The translations under genes and the position numbers were made by a program. Below the pieces are notes generated by a model that was given only the letters and a program-made list of their open reading frames with translations, was not told the origin of the DNA and ran no database searches. From NCBI GenBank assembly GCA_037903475.1, contig JBAJFG010000611.1:1364001-1428000 (forward strand): a stretch of 64,000 nucleotides of DNA, in the 5' to 3' direction. This DNA is from Ancylostoma caninum. Lineage: Eukaryota; Nematoda; Chromadorea; Rhabditida; Ancylostomatidae. Below, piece after piece: positions 1 to 12,506 of the stretch (within the stretch, counting starts at the first letter, position 1; every line of letters starts with the position of its first letter).

Positions 1-804
1 TATCAAATTAATAGCTGTAGAAAATGAAATCATTCAGCTCCTGACCTTCAACTAGTACGAACTGCAGGAATTTTTAGTTTAGTAACGATAGAAAACATTT
101 AAATCTATGAGCGAGATATCTCGTTAGATATGTTACGATTGAATACTGGACCAGGTATGTGCATAGACGGTGGCTTTTGCTGTTTTCAAAGCGGGAGGTA
201 ATGCATACTCTCACACAGTACTAGGCCACTGCACGTTGTTCTGCTATTTGCAGAAGTTTTCGCTCCAGCGGTAATCGAACCCCGGACTATGTAAGCGGTA
301 ATTTTTCAAATGGTTTCGTAATTAGAAATCAAAACCGTCAACTTGGAATTAATCTTGTCAAGTTCACAAGTGTCCTTAAAAATAAAAATAAAAAGTCGGG
401 ATTAAGAATTTTTAAAAGGAGCGGGGGGAGGGTTGTCATGTTTTTGGCGGCTGAGAGGAAGGAAAAGGGAATCGTACCGTGTCGTATTTATATCACCGCT
501 GCGCTCGCACCTGTTCGTGACTTTCCCTTCTACCTGACAGACTGACTCTCTACAGCTTTCTGAGATATTCTATATTTCATATTCAGGATCTCTAATCAAA
601 GACCATCCTTCTGTTCCTCATTCAACTCAAACCCTAAAAGTCGATTTACTAGCAATTCTCTACTTCAATGAAGTAATTTCCACCAGATTTGTTAAGGGCC
701 AATTCTATAAGCAATCTTGCTTCGATGCTTACATCAAACCAATGCGTAATGGGAAAGATATTCGATCCGAGCACAAATGGCACAAGAGGCCATAAAGGAC
801 CTAC
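1..804. other. Probable intron 3 of receptor paralogue 1; no gene seen
   Basis: This stretch follows the exon-3 donor of the minus-strand receptor. In the paralogue the same intron is about 3.8 kb long, so an intron here is expected. I see no exon, only AT-rich sequence with a short G-rich run near 422-430. A B-box-like stretch at about 258-285 on the minus strand has no A box to go with it. Confidence 0.5.
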
Positions 805-1254
805 CCGATTGAGAACGGCATTTTACCGCCCTGCACATTAATGTAGCCCATAAACGCGAAAACGGCCCCACATACGATATCCACGACGGCAAGGTTAGCC
901 ACGAAATTGCTGCAGAACGAGATTTATTGGATAGGAATTCCTTGGAAGAGGTGAAGGATACTCACCCGAAATCGCCAGTGACGTGACAAAATGACAGAAT
1001 CAGCACGAGGATGTTTGTTAAAATGCCCAGTAGAGCCAGTGTGATAACAGCTATCCCGACGATTGTCTTGAACAGCTCATCCTAGAATGGAAGCATTGGA
1101 AAATTACCTTCATTCCAGATTATTTTATTAGTACAGGACTAACCTCGTGACTAGTATCTTCTATTTTTTCCAGAAAAACGATGTCCGAGTAATTTGCCAG
1201 GTTCCCTAATAAGTTCACGTTGTTGGCTTTTATAGAAGCCGGAAAGTCATTCAT
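805..1254 (-). CDS. Seven-transmembrane receptor paralogue 1, 5' part (exons 1-3, TM1-TM2)
   Basis: Three exons are visible: 1254-1144 (start codon 1254-1252, 37 codons), 1081-966 and 909-805. Borders are GAG|GTTAGT, CTAG|GATGAG, CGG|GTGAGT, TGCAG|CAATTT and CGG|GTAGGT. Exon 1 encodes a hydrophilic N-terminus with a possible glycosylation site (NYSD). Exon 2 encodes TM1 (GIAVITLALLGILTNILVLI). Exon 3 encodes TM2 with NLAVVD, a variant of the rhodopsin-class NLAxxD signature. The third exon ends in phase 2, the phase needed to join a TM3 exon like that of the paralogue at 53-62 kb. TM3-TM7 would lie to the left of base 1, so the gene is cut by the window edge. A pyrimidine-rich TTCTTTTCAG ends two bases before the ATG, which suits an SL trans-splice site or a 5' intron. 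The role is presumably a chemosensory or peptide receptor in the plasma membrane; the ligand is unknown. Both introns and all three frames look intact. Confidence 0.82.
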
Positions 1255-3260
1255 TTCTGAAAAGAAATGACATATTGAGGAGACAAAAACATCTGTGCAC
1301 GTATAGGTACTGCGAATTTAGAGGGAAAATGCAAAGGAAACCAAAGCAATAGAGAAAAGAGAGGACTGTTCAACCTGAATCCTGTTAATGAAGGTTTGAA
1401 TGAGCAATGGAGGATTACACTCCGTATATCACGAAACAACCAGATGTGAACTGTGCAAAGTCATGAAAGCAGAATAATATTCTATGCAGAGATAAGACGA
1501 TCGGGCTAGGATTACACCGCGAGCGCTATGAAAAAGACGTGAATCTATCGAGGATTACAATACCGCATCTGCACAAAGTTCTACACCATATTTTCCACAG
1601 CAATATGGGGAATAAAATACGAATGCATTCACGCTAACTGGTCCTGAACGTCCGACAATAAGACAACTTCTTAGCCAGAGGCAGAAAACGCCTGTGCTAT
1701 TTCGGACTTTTCGGAATTGTGGATGTGTACACGTATTTTTCACGCTTTCCAGGAATCGATGGAAGAACAAACCTATGGCGTGTCGTACTATGACAAGATG
1801 TTGATATTGCAGAGATTCACGAACAATAAACGGCACGCCCAATCATACAAAGAAGGCAGTCGTTTCGGAACGGATAAAGATTATTGTCCTCAGACTCATT
1901 GAGACGAAATTACCTCTGATTTCGAGGTGCTTGGTCGAATCGACAACCAACTTGTAATAGGACTTTAATATGAAGCCGTAGATGAGGAATCGTGGAATCA
2001 TACAGACATTGATGCTGGTGAGGCATGCAAGCGCTGCAGAATCGACAGAAGAGCATGCTCAAGTTTATGTGTTCACCTCTGATAAAGGAAGTATTCAAAA
2101 AACCAGTAACGATACAATTCGCATGAATGAATGAAGCAATAGCGATGAGAGCTAGACACAACACAAAAGTACTCCAACACTGTGAAAACGTTCTGATAAC
2201 AAAAATTGTATTTTTATTGCCTAGAGCGGACATTATAGTGGCAGATGAATCGTCCCTTGGTTGATGCACTTGTAGTGTTGGTTCTCGGAAATGCTAATTC
2301 GAGCTGGCTGCGAGGCAGGAACTGCGGAACTTCCGGATAGAGCTTTCCAGAATATTGGAAACTTAATAGACGAATAGAGAAATAGCAGAGAAAAAGGCAG
2401 GAAAGCTTGGATTGTTCTCTGTGGTTATGCAAAGGCAGGGGTGGGCAACCATTGAATGAGATATGTCCTATTGGAGCCGTAAAAGAATATATTAAATCTC
2501 CTGTATTTGTTATCAGACTGAATAAGTTAAATATGCACTATATCACAATTGGACTGGGCCCATTCATAAGCCCGTAGCCAGTACATTAATCCATGATTTT
2601 CTTGGAATAGGGCATGCAACCATCGAAACTGCATATTTCCTGCGAAAATTCTCGTCAATTAAGAATTAGGGTCCACATGCTTCGATTAACATGTAAGTAA
2701 TAGGCAAATACATTCACGCACAACAAATGTCTCTTGTGAGCAAGACCTGTTCTTCTCGGAGAATGCTCCAGAACATTTGTCCTGAAACCTCGATGATCAC
2801 ACATCGCTATATCCATATAAATTGCATATATTTATATGGATATCGCTGTCTGAAATAACAGAAACCCTGAGTGCAATTTATATGGATATAGTTGTGGTGA
2901 TGTGCAGTAATGAACACTGCAGACTTTATCTCGATGAATGGCTTTCACTTAGGGTCCATGAACAGAAACTCTCGGATGCAGTAAAAGAAAGTATGGTCCC
3001 TCCCCAGAATTTGCTCCCTTTTCCACACCATTTTCATGTGTGATTTATTTCCGTTGGGCAAAGGCATAAACCAGTGGGGCTGACTTTTTCCATGGAAACA
3101 ACTAAAAATAACGCTTTCCAGTGTAGTTGGATGCTTAGTAGCTGTCCTTTCTCTGTAAATACTACATATTTCAGAACTACAGATGCTGGAAAAAGGCGAA
3201 TCACATGAAAGCACATGATGGGAATAAGATCACAGTGAGGATTCCGCTTCGAATCAAAGA
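1255..3260. repeat. Upstream half of segmental duplication, copy 1
   Basis: The DNA upstream of receptor paralogue 1 aligns with 61808-63330 upstream of paralogue 2, in the same orientation. Shared blocks include the region of the AGCAGAATAATATTCTATG string (near 1470 and 62005), TCTGATAACAAAAATTG (near 2190 and 62310), the block around GAACACTGCAGACT (near 2910 and 62995) and a block around CATGGAAAC (near 3090 and 63170). Insertions and deletions separate the blocks. Similarity appears to fade after about 3260. There is no other clear gene here, although one minus-strand frame at 2096-2227 is conserved between the copies (see findings). Confidence 0.75.
2805..2846. repeat. AT-rich palindrome
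   Basis: The arms at 2806-2822 and 2830-2846 are near-perfect inverted copies built on ATATCCATATAAAT. The sequence could form a cruciform. A third copy of part of the arm (ATTTATATGGATATAG) follows near 2876. Confidence 0.7.
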
Positions 3261-3395
3261 CGTAACCATTGTAATCATTTTAGTTCCCGAAAAAATGTCA
3301 TTCCATGGCTGAAGAACTACTCAATAATAAAAGAAAAATAATAAAGTGACTTGTTCCCGTTTCGTTCCTATCCCTGTACGGAAACAGGACTATGA

Positions 3396-3537
3396 ATATG
3401 GCCTTCCCGGGAACCCATCAGCAGTGCGAGAAGGCCATATACAACTTTAAAAGGTAATAACACCGTATTACCTGAGAGGAATTTACCGGTTGACCCCCGA
3501 GATATCCTCGGGACACCCGGTAAATTCCTCTTGGGTC
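3396..3537. repeat. Two adjacent fold-back hairpins
   Basis: First hairpin: ATATGGCCTT at 3396-3405 pairs with AAGGCCATAT at 3431-3440. Second hairpin: GAGGAATTTACCGG at 3476-3489 pairs perfectly with CCGGTAAATTCCTC at 3517-3530, and the loop holds a smaller GC-rich stem (CCCGAG..CTCGGG). The nested symmetry suggests a small fold-back transposon rather than a terminator. Confidence 0.65.
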
Positions 3538-3539
3538 AC

Positions 3540-4330
3540 CTGGTGGATGCCATCGGGTCGCTCGGATTGTGCATGTGACTGGCCCGGTGCAAGTGCTCTT
3601 TAGGGTGCTTGTTATCTCTGCAAACCTCCAAGATATAGGCATATTCAGATTCTTCAACATAACTTACGTGAAGGGAGAAAAGCAATGCCTCATTAAACTT
3701 TTTCGCAAGAAAATCACCGTGTACTCGTTGAAGCACACCGTTTGTGGGATTCTGCTGCTTCCTCCGACTCTGGTCGAAGTAAAGATGAAGGAACAAGACA
3801 GAAGCAGGACAGCTGCACAGGAGTAGGAAGGCCAAACGCTATAGCTAAACGCGTGTTTCAAAAGTTAAGAGGAAAAAACCAGCCGTCGCCCTGCTGAATT
3901 AAAATGACGCATTAAGAATTGAAGCATGTAGTTGAATGCCCGCGACATGACAAGAATGCAAATGCGTCGTCCTATCGTATAACTTCTGAAATACAGCAAA
4001 TTCTGCCCGTCCCCTTAGCCTTTCAAAATGCTCACGCTGTACAAATAATTCTGTTTACAAGATCGATTTCCAGAATACCATAAACATCTCTGGGAACTGA
4101 ATTAAGTGAAGTTCGTCAGAATGGCTGATGGATTCGCTATTTTTTCGTAAACATATCCTGCATCATAAATGTACATGGTGCACGGGCCAAGATGCATAGT
4201 TCCCTGGAGAAATCCTACAATTAACAGCCTTAGGACGATCGCCTCTGATAATTCGGTTACTGTTAACACTGCGTTGTCACCATTGGAAACCCTAGATTAG
4301 ACTATAGCTCAGTGCTCTTCCCGGAAAACA
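3540..4330. other. Spacer, no gene recognised
   Basis: Several overlapping short open frames occur on both strands around 3540-3860. None has a recognisable domain, and frames open on both strands at once, which argues against coding. Confidence 0.4.
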
Positions 4331-4986
4331 CTCAGGTGAAAAAATTCAAGTAGATTAAGTGTGCTTTCGAGCAGATTTCGCTTATTTTTCGCCGAAATAT
4401 TTCCCGATCTCGCCCGAAAATCGCACATGAACCGCCGAAAAATAAGCGAAATCCACTGGAATTTATACCGTGGGCCCAGAGAAAAAAATGCTGCATTCCA
4501 GCGAACATTTCCGGGTGCAGGTGGTTCCATCGACCACCCTTGAGCACGATTCTCAAACGTGTTTACTTCTGCAGTACATCCAGTTGACGTGCTCCGTAGA
4601 TTCCGCTGGTTAGTGTTAGCATGGTATATTTGAATGCATCATATAAATTTACAAAACTTTTTGTTAGTTAAGTGAATTTTTTTGGAATTTTTTGAGGCAT
4701 AACCCATCTCTGAAGGTGGAAAAGCTACGACAATAATTAGTGAAAAACGAATTTACCAGAAAAATAAACGACAAGTACACGAAATCTACTGGAATTTACA
4801 CGAAGTGCAGTTTCCAGTAGATTTCCCTCATTTTACGTGCACATTCCAGTAGAATCTACTTGAATCGGGAAAAATTGCGAAATTCCAGTAGATTCCACAT
4901 ATTTTACGTGTATTTGTTTCGGAAATAAATTTCCGGAACAAGTACATGTAAAATGAGCGAAATCTGCAGGAATTTTTCCACCTGAG
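4331..4986. mobile_element. MITE-like element with internal repeats
   Basis: The element begins with CTCAGGTGAAAAAATTC and ends with the inverted copy GAATTTTTCCACCTGAG, so it has terminal inverted repeats of about 17 bases. Inside it a motif of the form AATTCCAGTAGATTTC, often followed by CATTTTACGTG, recurs at least five times in both orientations (for example near 4375, 4435, 4785, 4815, 4840, 4885 and 4960). There is no transposase frame. It is probably a non-autonomous DNA transposon made of nested fold-backs. Confidence 0.7.
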
Positions 4987-6637
4987 CAGTAATCTTGTAC
5001 AAAGTCTTCCAGGAGGAGCTTCAGAAGCGCGAAAATATTATTGAAAACCGGTGAAGCAGCAGTGAAGCATAGAAGATATGTAGCAGGCAACACCAACAAC
5101 TGCTTTGTCTGGATGGCGATCAGTGAGCAGGATGAAAACAGTACTTCCTCAGGGAAAACAAGGTATTTGTAACTTGTTATTCATCCGGGAATATAAGGAC
5201 AGTAGGGAGTAGAGCTCCAACAGATTGAGGAAGCATTACTAGCCTCTAAACAATTCTATCAGAGCATTTTCAACGATAATATAATAACTTGCCCTATTAG
5301 GCAGCGACCAAATCAAATATTATGGTCTGGCTTGAACCCGTATTTTCCTAGAAAGATTGGTAGCATATCGCTCATGAACAAGTGTTCCAAAAAAACCTTC
5401 GTATTTCAGTGAATTACACGTAGACACACGTATAAAGGACGCGGATGTGAATAGTATTAATCAACCTGTTGTACTTCACAGTACAGAAAGAGTTCGTTCA
5501 AAGCTGAAAGGCGATAGTGCGTCGCTGGGTAGACTATTGTGAAATATTAATAGGAAATCAACATGGACTAGCGCCGTTAATGTATAGTTAGTTTCAAAAA
5601 AAAAAGGTTAGGATTCAACGATCACAAATAAATTTGAAAGTACATACGATGCGTCTAGTTCATTCTCTCCTTTCATAGCTCATGCTCTAAAAATGCTGCT
5701 AAACAAGTGGATTTACACTACTCGGAGCCCAATATTACAGCAAAAATCATTGATTTCAATCTAGGAAGGAATTTTCTTTAATCTTGATGCCACCGGCGAA
5801 TCACTAGCAGAAGTTATGTTCTGTAACTTTTTCTGAGAAAAGGTGGAATTGATAAGAGCTTAAGAAATGAGAGGAAGTTTACAGTGGATGCAAACATTCA
5901 TTCAATTATAATGGGGATGATTGTCCTATATCTGGTTCGAGGGAGGCATTCTTTTGTTCAGTTGAAACTGCTGTTTTTTGAGAAACTGCTGTTTCTTTTT
6001 CAGTAACATAAGGAGAACATTAGGCAAAAATACACCTGATTTGAATAGCAGGCAGAATTTCTGTGCCTGTCGTGTTGGAAATAAAAATGTCAGGAACAGA
6101 ACTGTAGGAATGTGGTTTAATGTGGTTTACGCTATACATAGCTCACGCAACTGTTACTGCAACTGCAGTTGGTGAAAATTTTACTTGAGTAGTTTTCAAA
6201 AGATTTTTTTTCAAAGTTTCCTTGGAGATTTTCATATATGTATACTAGAAAATACGCAAGAAAAGGTGTCAGAGACAACAGTGAAGACGTAAAATAGCGA
6301 CGAACCTTGCATTATGAGGAGGATAAGCCTATTCACCTGCGGTACCAACATTTTCTTAAGGGTTTGCTCTTCAGTTTTCGATCCGAGTGGCTGCCTTTCC
6401 TGTCGAATCAGACTTTTAAGGCTTCGAATTTGCAGAAATATGTGCAAAAATGACGTTATAACAGTAGTCACGAAAATACAGGGAAATAAGCTTGTTGCAT
6501 ACATAACATTAATCAAATGTAATACCGCTATATCCTTTTAAAAACTAGAAGCAACTTCAGGTGTTACTTGTCCTTCACGTGTTCTTTATAAAGCGTGTTT
6601 CTAGGATCACGATTTGATTTCCATACTCTGCAACTGT
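4987..6637. other. Spacer, no gene recognised
   Basis: The sequence is AT-rich with a few short unsupported frames. A small direct duplication of GAAACTGCTGTTT occurs near 5965-5995. No exon pair with consistent splice sites was found. Confidence 0.4.
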
Positions 6638-6780
6638 GCACGAACGCAGCCCGAAGAGTGTAATGGTTCGGGTAGATATCCTAGTAGCAGCGGTTCCCAA
6701 TTGCTGCCATCCTCCCCTCCGTTGCTGCCACTCCTCAGCAATTGCTGCTAAAGGGACCAAAGCGCGAGCTGCGTTCGTGC
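6638..6780. mobile_element. Small fold-back element
   Basis: GCACGAACGCAGC at 6638-6650 is repeated in inverted orientation at 6768-6780 (GCTGCGTTCGTGC). The 117-base interior is rich in GCTGCC and GCAGC units, themselves partly inverted. It has the size and form of a tiny MITE; no coding capacity is seen. Confidence 0.6.
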
Positions 6781-9002
6781 TGCATAGGCATCAGAGTAGT
6801 TGTAAGAAATGAAATCAAGCAAAAATCACGCTTCTCAGCTGCAACTCTCAAAAATAAAGGAAATGTAGCGTGGGTATGCCGAGATTTATAGAGATCTGGA
6901 CAGATAGGTATGCACATGCCAGTTTGACATTTCAGAGCTATCAAAGAGACCATAACTGCGTTCATCAACTGTGGAAATCAAAATTCAGCCTTGGCTATAT
7001 TTCCGAATTTGGTTCTGATTGCTTGTCGTAGAGCCTGTGATTGCCTCTCATAAAACAAAAAAAAAACCACAGTTCAAAGCCGAGAAGTTCTAAGAATACC
7101 TAAAACGGACTTTTGAAAAAAGTGGGATGAGAGTACCTCTCACTCTACTTGAAATTCTTTTGAAAGTCTTTTCAAGAACAGAGTGGATCTCATCGAATGC
7201 GGAAACCATACATATTGGATGACGTCCAAATTAAAGGTCAATGTGGTAAGTGCTACCCTAGGACTCACGTTCCACACTGCAAATGATACAAATTAGCATC
7301 AAATGAACCATTAGTTTTGTATTTACACAAAATGCACGGAGTATTTTCGATTTCTGGAATAGATTAAATACCGAAAATGGCAGATAAACTGTCATGGATG
7401 TGCACTGCATTACAAAGAGCGAACAAGAAACTCACTCACGGATCACTCACGAAAAGCAGACCGTTCACCATTTGTACGCTACACTACGGGACCTCACCAT
7501 GAATGCGCTTCGCTTCGAATGCGCGAGGGATTTTTGTATCCATAGTCCAATCCTGTGACTTCCGAGGAGTAACAAAGATTGTGACGCAAGCGATGATGCC
7601 TACGACTGAAGGCGTTCGCAGGGTAAGAAACATATGGAAGTGGTCACTGTTCTACCCCTAATCCTAAAATTCAAAGTAAAACCAATTGCTGACACTGGTC
7701 CACGTTTTCAAATAAACAAATGGATAAATAAAATTTATTCTATTACTGTCTAAGTGGAACATACATTTGCCTTACAGTCACTGTCAGTTTCGGGCACACA
7801 ACGAGAGTGTCCAAATAAATGAATAAATGAATGCTTGATCTTTGAATGCCAAACTAGATGGACTTTGCGAGGATTCACTGCCAAATATCTGCCGGAATCA
7901 GAGGCTGCATTTAAATGGGTCGTTTTTTTGTTATTATATTATAGAATCGAAAGCGTTTGTTGTTATGGAACAAAAACAAAGAATTTTCCCCACATTGTAT
8001 TCGTGCCGACCAAAGAAGGAAAACCTCTCGGGATCATTCTTCCAGACTTCAACAGAACAATGGCACAATAGGGAGCACAAGCAAAAGTGAGGTGAGTCAG
8101 ATCTCCCAGAAAACGATATCGTCTCCCTGATTCCAGAAAGAAACCGTAGCCATTTATGAGCCATCTGGTCTGCCATTCAGAAGCTGTTCCTGGATCGCTG
8201 GCGCAGTGTGAGCTGTGAAAGGGAGACTCTATCGAAATACGAAGGCTGCAATGGTTCTAGATGGAATTCACAGCGAATCAACAGCAAACAGACACGGAAG
8301 TAGAACTTCTTCAGGATTAGGAAGGGTTTCCATCGCCTCTACGATGTCTATAAACTTTCATGGAGAAACGCTGTGAGTGAAGTGAACGAAGTTGCAACAA
8401 GTATGTGGGAGATCTTTCATTTCGATTGGTAAAGCAGCGAATACAAGAAGCGTTTTGATGGTTGGCGGATGCAGGTGAAACTTGCTTCAACACCTTCCTG
8501 TTTTAATCTCTGATTTAAGCCTTCTTATCTCCTTGGTTTCCATGATCCAGACAAAAGCATAGTGATCATGCATCAAGCTGGCTGGATTAGAGGAGTGTTT
8601 GCTGAAAACATACAAAACGTATACAGCTCACACGCAGGCTGTAGAAAATAAAATGAATATTCTATAGAGACGGATACTGGGAAGTTTTTAAAACAGTAAA
8701 ACAGTAAGCTGTTTATACATAGATGAACTGCCTCATGTTTGAGCTCGTTACCCTTGTCCACGTGAATCCCGCTTGATCGTCCCGAACATTAGTAAAACGG
8801 GAATGAGGAAGGAGACGTCATGAAGACGTAGCTCTACCTTCTTCAGCTGCTCAGACTTATTTACAATGACATGTTAGAGAAGCAGTAAAAAATAATGTTG
8901 AATGGCTTTCATCAATCCCTCGTTGAAATCCGTCACGTCCAGAATCGTAAACACGCCTTACATGCACAATGATTCACAGGGGGAGGGAAAGATTAGGGAA
9001 AG
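6781..9002. other. Spacer, no gene recognised
   Basis: Scattered short frames overlap on both strands around 7830-8180 with no domain. A low-complexity AATGAATAAATGAATG patch occurs near 7815-7832. Nothing else stands out. Confidence 0.4.
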
Positions 9003-9190
9003 GGGAGCGGGTGCGAACCCACTGTACAATACTTCACGACAATTCACCCTTCCAGACGGATTCGGGATCAATTACGGCTGTAAAAGTATGGACAACTTAA
9101 GCTATGGAAGGATTGGTTGGTCCAGGTAGTGTCCGACCTTGCGGTCGTATGAACAGCGCCTGAGACTCTCGCCACTCAGCTACACCTCAC
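9003..9190 (-). repeat. tRNA-like (SINE-like) sequence, low confidence
   Basis: Reading the minus strand, TAGCTGAGTGG near 9160-9172 matches the Pol III A-box pattern TRGCNNAGYGG. A B-box-like GGGTTCGCACCC lies near 9011-9022. Their separation of about 140 bases is too long for a plain tRNA, and no cloverleaf can be drawn, so a decayed tRNA-derived SINE is the best guess. Confidence 0.3.
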
Positions 9191-9372
9191 TCCACCCCCT
9201 AAACGTCATACCACAAAAAATACATAGAAAATAAGTAAGATGTTCTCTGATCACAGAACTTGGGCATTTTTACTGTAATTGTATTTGATCTTTCGTAGTT
9301 GAACGCCAGGCTAGATATAAATTATGGCAAATACAAAAAAACTGTGTGACAAACAAGAGGAACGGAAGCACG

Positions 9373-9755
9373 GTATACATTGGACCGAATAAAAATCGAA
9401 TAATTTTGTCACTTCAATTACCAGTTCAAGAAACAATCTAAACATCCAGGTGTTCGAGATTGAGAAAGCTCTGAAGCCTTTCTTCTCTTCCGTACGGTAC
9501 TGTATTGACCACCAATGTTGGAACATTCGAATTTTCCATTTATCCGAAGTAATCGATATTCGAAAGCAAAAATATTCGATTTTGAATAAATGAAAAAAAT
9601 CGAATGCGCCACCATAAGAGACCAATTCAGCGCTGTATGAGGGAGAAGAAGAGCCTTAGGGTTTTCTTACAGTCGAATATCTGGATACTTGAATTGTTTC
9701 CTGAATTGGTAATTGAAGCAACAAAATTATTCGATTTTTATTCGTCCAATGTATA
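9373..9755. mobile_element. Inverted-repeat element with TTCGAA-rich interior
   Basis: The left arm from GTATACATTGG at 9373 to about 9448 is repeated in inverted orientation at about 9682-9755, with several mismatches. Both arms contain CGAATAAAAATCGAATAATTTTG. The element is about 380 bases long, has no transposase, and shares TTCGAA-type motifs with the larger elements at 39.3 and 49.5 kb. Confidence 0.65.
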
Positions 9756-12272
9756 GAGCACGGAGAGCAATTTGTTAGGTCATTCATTATGGAGGTCAGA
9801 GCTACATACGTACATATGAAGGAGGTAGTTAGAGATGGTTAGAAACCCCGCACTCAGAGATATATGAAAATCCTGCATGAGATAAATTTTGAAAGGAAAT
9901 AGGAAGGAAAAATTGGTGTTGGAAAAGCACGAATGAAGTCGATGGCTGACAGAACAGGTAACAAAGTCGAATTAATGTTAAGTAACTTGTTGTCTTGTTG
10001 TGAAATTAATGAAACTTGTTCCCACGGAGTAACACAGAGGCTGCGAACAAAGACTGGGCTCCTTTGTGAAAGCTTTATTTTATAACTTTTCATAGCCCTT
10101 ATACAGGTATTATCACGCGATGAAAATGAATCATACAAGCATAAAACACTGAGGAAAAACTGGATGTGATTGATCACCGGGAGATAAGTGAATGAACTCT
10201 TAATCCTGGTCTAACAATAAGATTTAGCTCAATGTTCCAAGAGCCACTAACTAAAGTGCACAAAAACTTTGATCAAGCAACAGAGCTTAATCAAATAGTT
10301 CCTGCGCATGAAACGAGCCTAGAGTACAAAAGAACATGTCAGCTTTGAGTTTTGCAACGGGCACTTAGCGGGGGAGTGCTAGTGATTAAAGAGAGTTCGT
10401 TCACGAGTGAACTTCTCATTTTTCAACACATGACATTCTCGTATCATTGGACGGATGATTCTTTAGAGAGTGACGCAAAACCCCATCATCATTACATAGG
10501 GTCTATTTTGAGCCACTTAACGACTACTTCCTAATAGGACGACAAGTCAGTCAAGGTAGGCTTAAGAGACCAAGACAATATGGATGGATTAGAGGACAAC
10601 ATGGATACATGGATAAGTGGATCAAATAAAAGATAAGGGGGTAAATGAATACTCTACTATTTATATACATGGATACTCCCTGGAATGGGTATTTTACGGA
10701 TATGAACTAGGGAAAAGGTGCGCATAGTATACAATTAATTAATGAGTAGAAGGAAGCAGAACTAATGCATGGCTAAACTCAATCTTATATTACTACTACA
10801 GTTACACTCTTCTGTCAAACATACAAATCCCCAGAGGTCTATCAATGGCGGGTGGAAAAGCAAACGTTTTCCAGAATAGGTAGACAGTTTTTTAAAAGCT
10901 TCTCAACAAAATTGGCAAAAGCTTGGCATTGGCTTACTTCTACTTTAATTCGAAGCCGGTCCTTACAACTTTTCAAAATTCCCACCATCTGCATCACCTT
11001 TAGGGTGGAAAAACGTGCTTCACTTCCTTGCTTCTCTTCATGTTTTCCTTTTTTTGTTCGCTCCCGGAAATTCAGCATGAAATCGCACAATCCTGCTTTT
11101 TCAGTAGTAGTACTGCAAGTCCGCAGGGAGTACACCTTCTTTGCAGTATTATGCACTAGCTTATGGTGCACGGTACATGTACTTAAGCCACATTTTCAGT
11201 TCTAAAAAACCCTCATCAAATACACTAGACTCCACTCGAATGAGGTGCAAATTCAAAACGCATCACGAATAAAAATGTGCACGAAATGTGCATCGAAGGG
11301 TTACAGGTGGGAGCATACCACACAAGTGCTATGGAGCACTGTTTCGTATTGATAATTGATACGATCCTTAGCCGTAAAATAGAATTGTTCAGAAGCATTA
11401 CATTGTAGAAATGAATTTCTTATCATTCCAGAAAGACCTTAACAGAGAACACTAAAACTTTTATAAAAAGGTGAAGAGCTTGAGGAATAAGCAGCAACGA
11501 GGAAAATGATGTTCGTTAACCTCTTTCGTCTGCAACAGCGTGCATAATGTCGCACGAAAAACGAATCAGTGAGAGCATTAAGAACGTGCTGCTTTTTTTT
11601 CTGAGAAGCTGTTGGAAACGTGCAATGTTCAAGCCTTAGGCTCCATCATTTTTCACATTCTGTAAACTATAATGGTGATAGATAGCATGTAGTCATCCAG
11701 TTGTATACTCTAAACGCAAAGTGCATCTGTAAAAATGTACAGCGTTGAAGAACTAGACGTAGAAATAAGGACAAAAATAGAAGTTTACCAAGGTGACTCT
11801 AGTGGAAAAGTAATCCATAAACTATAATTATAGTTATACACACAAACTATAATTATATTGATTGAATTGTTACTGCTCGAAATTATTACATACGTATGTA
11901 TATGATTCTTTTGCTGCCAGACAAATGATTCACTAGCGAAAACATGGAAACGTCCACTGGAAACTCCGAGTCGATACGGGAAATAAAGAATACATTCATC
12001 TGTTCCTACATATGCAGTTTTGGACGCTCTCTCCAGGGACGTTAAACAAAAAAGTGACTGAGGTCAGAGTTAGAGTTGCGAAAAGCAAAAGCTTGAATGT
12101 TTTTGATGTAAAGCTGTTCGTCTAAGACTTTTTCGGAAAGATGATGGTGTGACACACATTTTGCTGGAAGCACCGGTGCCAATAACAACAGTATAGCAAT
12201 CAAGGAGAGTGGCCAAATACCTTACAGTACGCAATCGCTCCACTCACTTGGAATCGAGAGATATGGGCTACT
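9756..12272. other. Spacer, no gene recognised
   Basis: Frames of up to 117 codons around 10850-11205 open on both strands over the same bases and show no domain. An ACTATAATTATAG palindromic patch lies near 11820-11860. I support no gene here. Confidence 0.35.
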
Positions 12273-12506
12273 ATGAGCAGCCAAACCTCTGACGCCCTCA
12301 GCTTCTTAGACATGTTTAGAATGAATTGGAGGATGTGTGCCAACGCATTATACGCGATGATCCTGGGGCCTACTTTCTTAGCGAGCGCCGATGAAGCTGA
12401 GGAATTTGAGGAATTGCGCGCGCAAAGCAGCGCATCCGGACAGCGTCGTGACTTCATTACCGTGCTCAATCGTAATGGACTATCAAATTCTATCAAAAAA
12501 CATTAG
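12273..12506 (+). CDS. Unrecognised 77-codon frame, possible exon
   Basis: The frame is relatively GC-rich for its surroundings and has an amino-acid makeup that could be coding, including an acidic stretch (SADEAEEFEELRAQ) and RRDFITVLN. I recognise no family. The 3' end is a plain TAG. The opposite strand is also open over nearly the same interval, which weakens the case. It may be a relic exon or chance. Confidence 0.2.
   Translation: MSSQTSDALSFLDMFRMNWRMCANALYAMILGPTFLASADEAEEFEELRAQSSASGQRRDFITVLNRNGLSNSIKKH

Noticed and set aside
250..300. B-box-like GGGGTTCGATTACC on the minus strand, suggesting a tRNA
   Set aside because: No A box, acceptor stem or anticodon arm could be found upstream on that strand.
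10842..11205. Overlapping frames of 109 and 117 codons on opposite strands
   Set aside because: Mutually overlapping with no motif on either strand and no splice-compatible neighbours.
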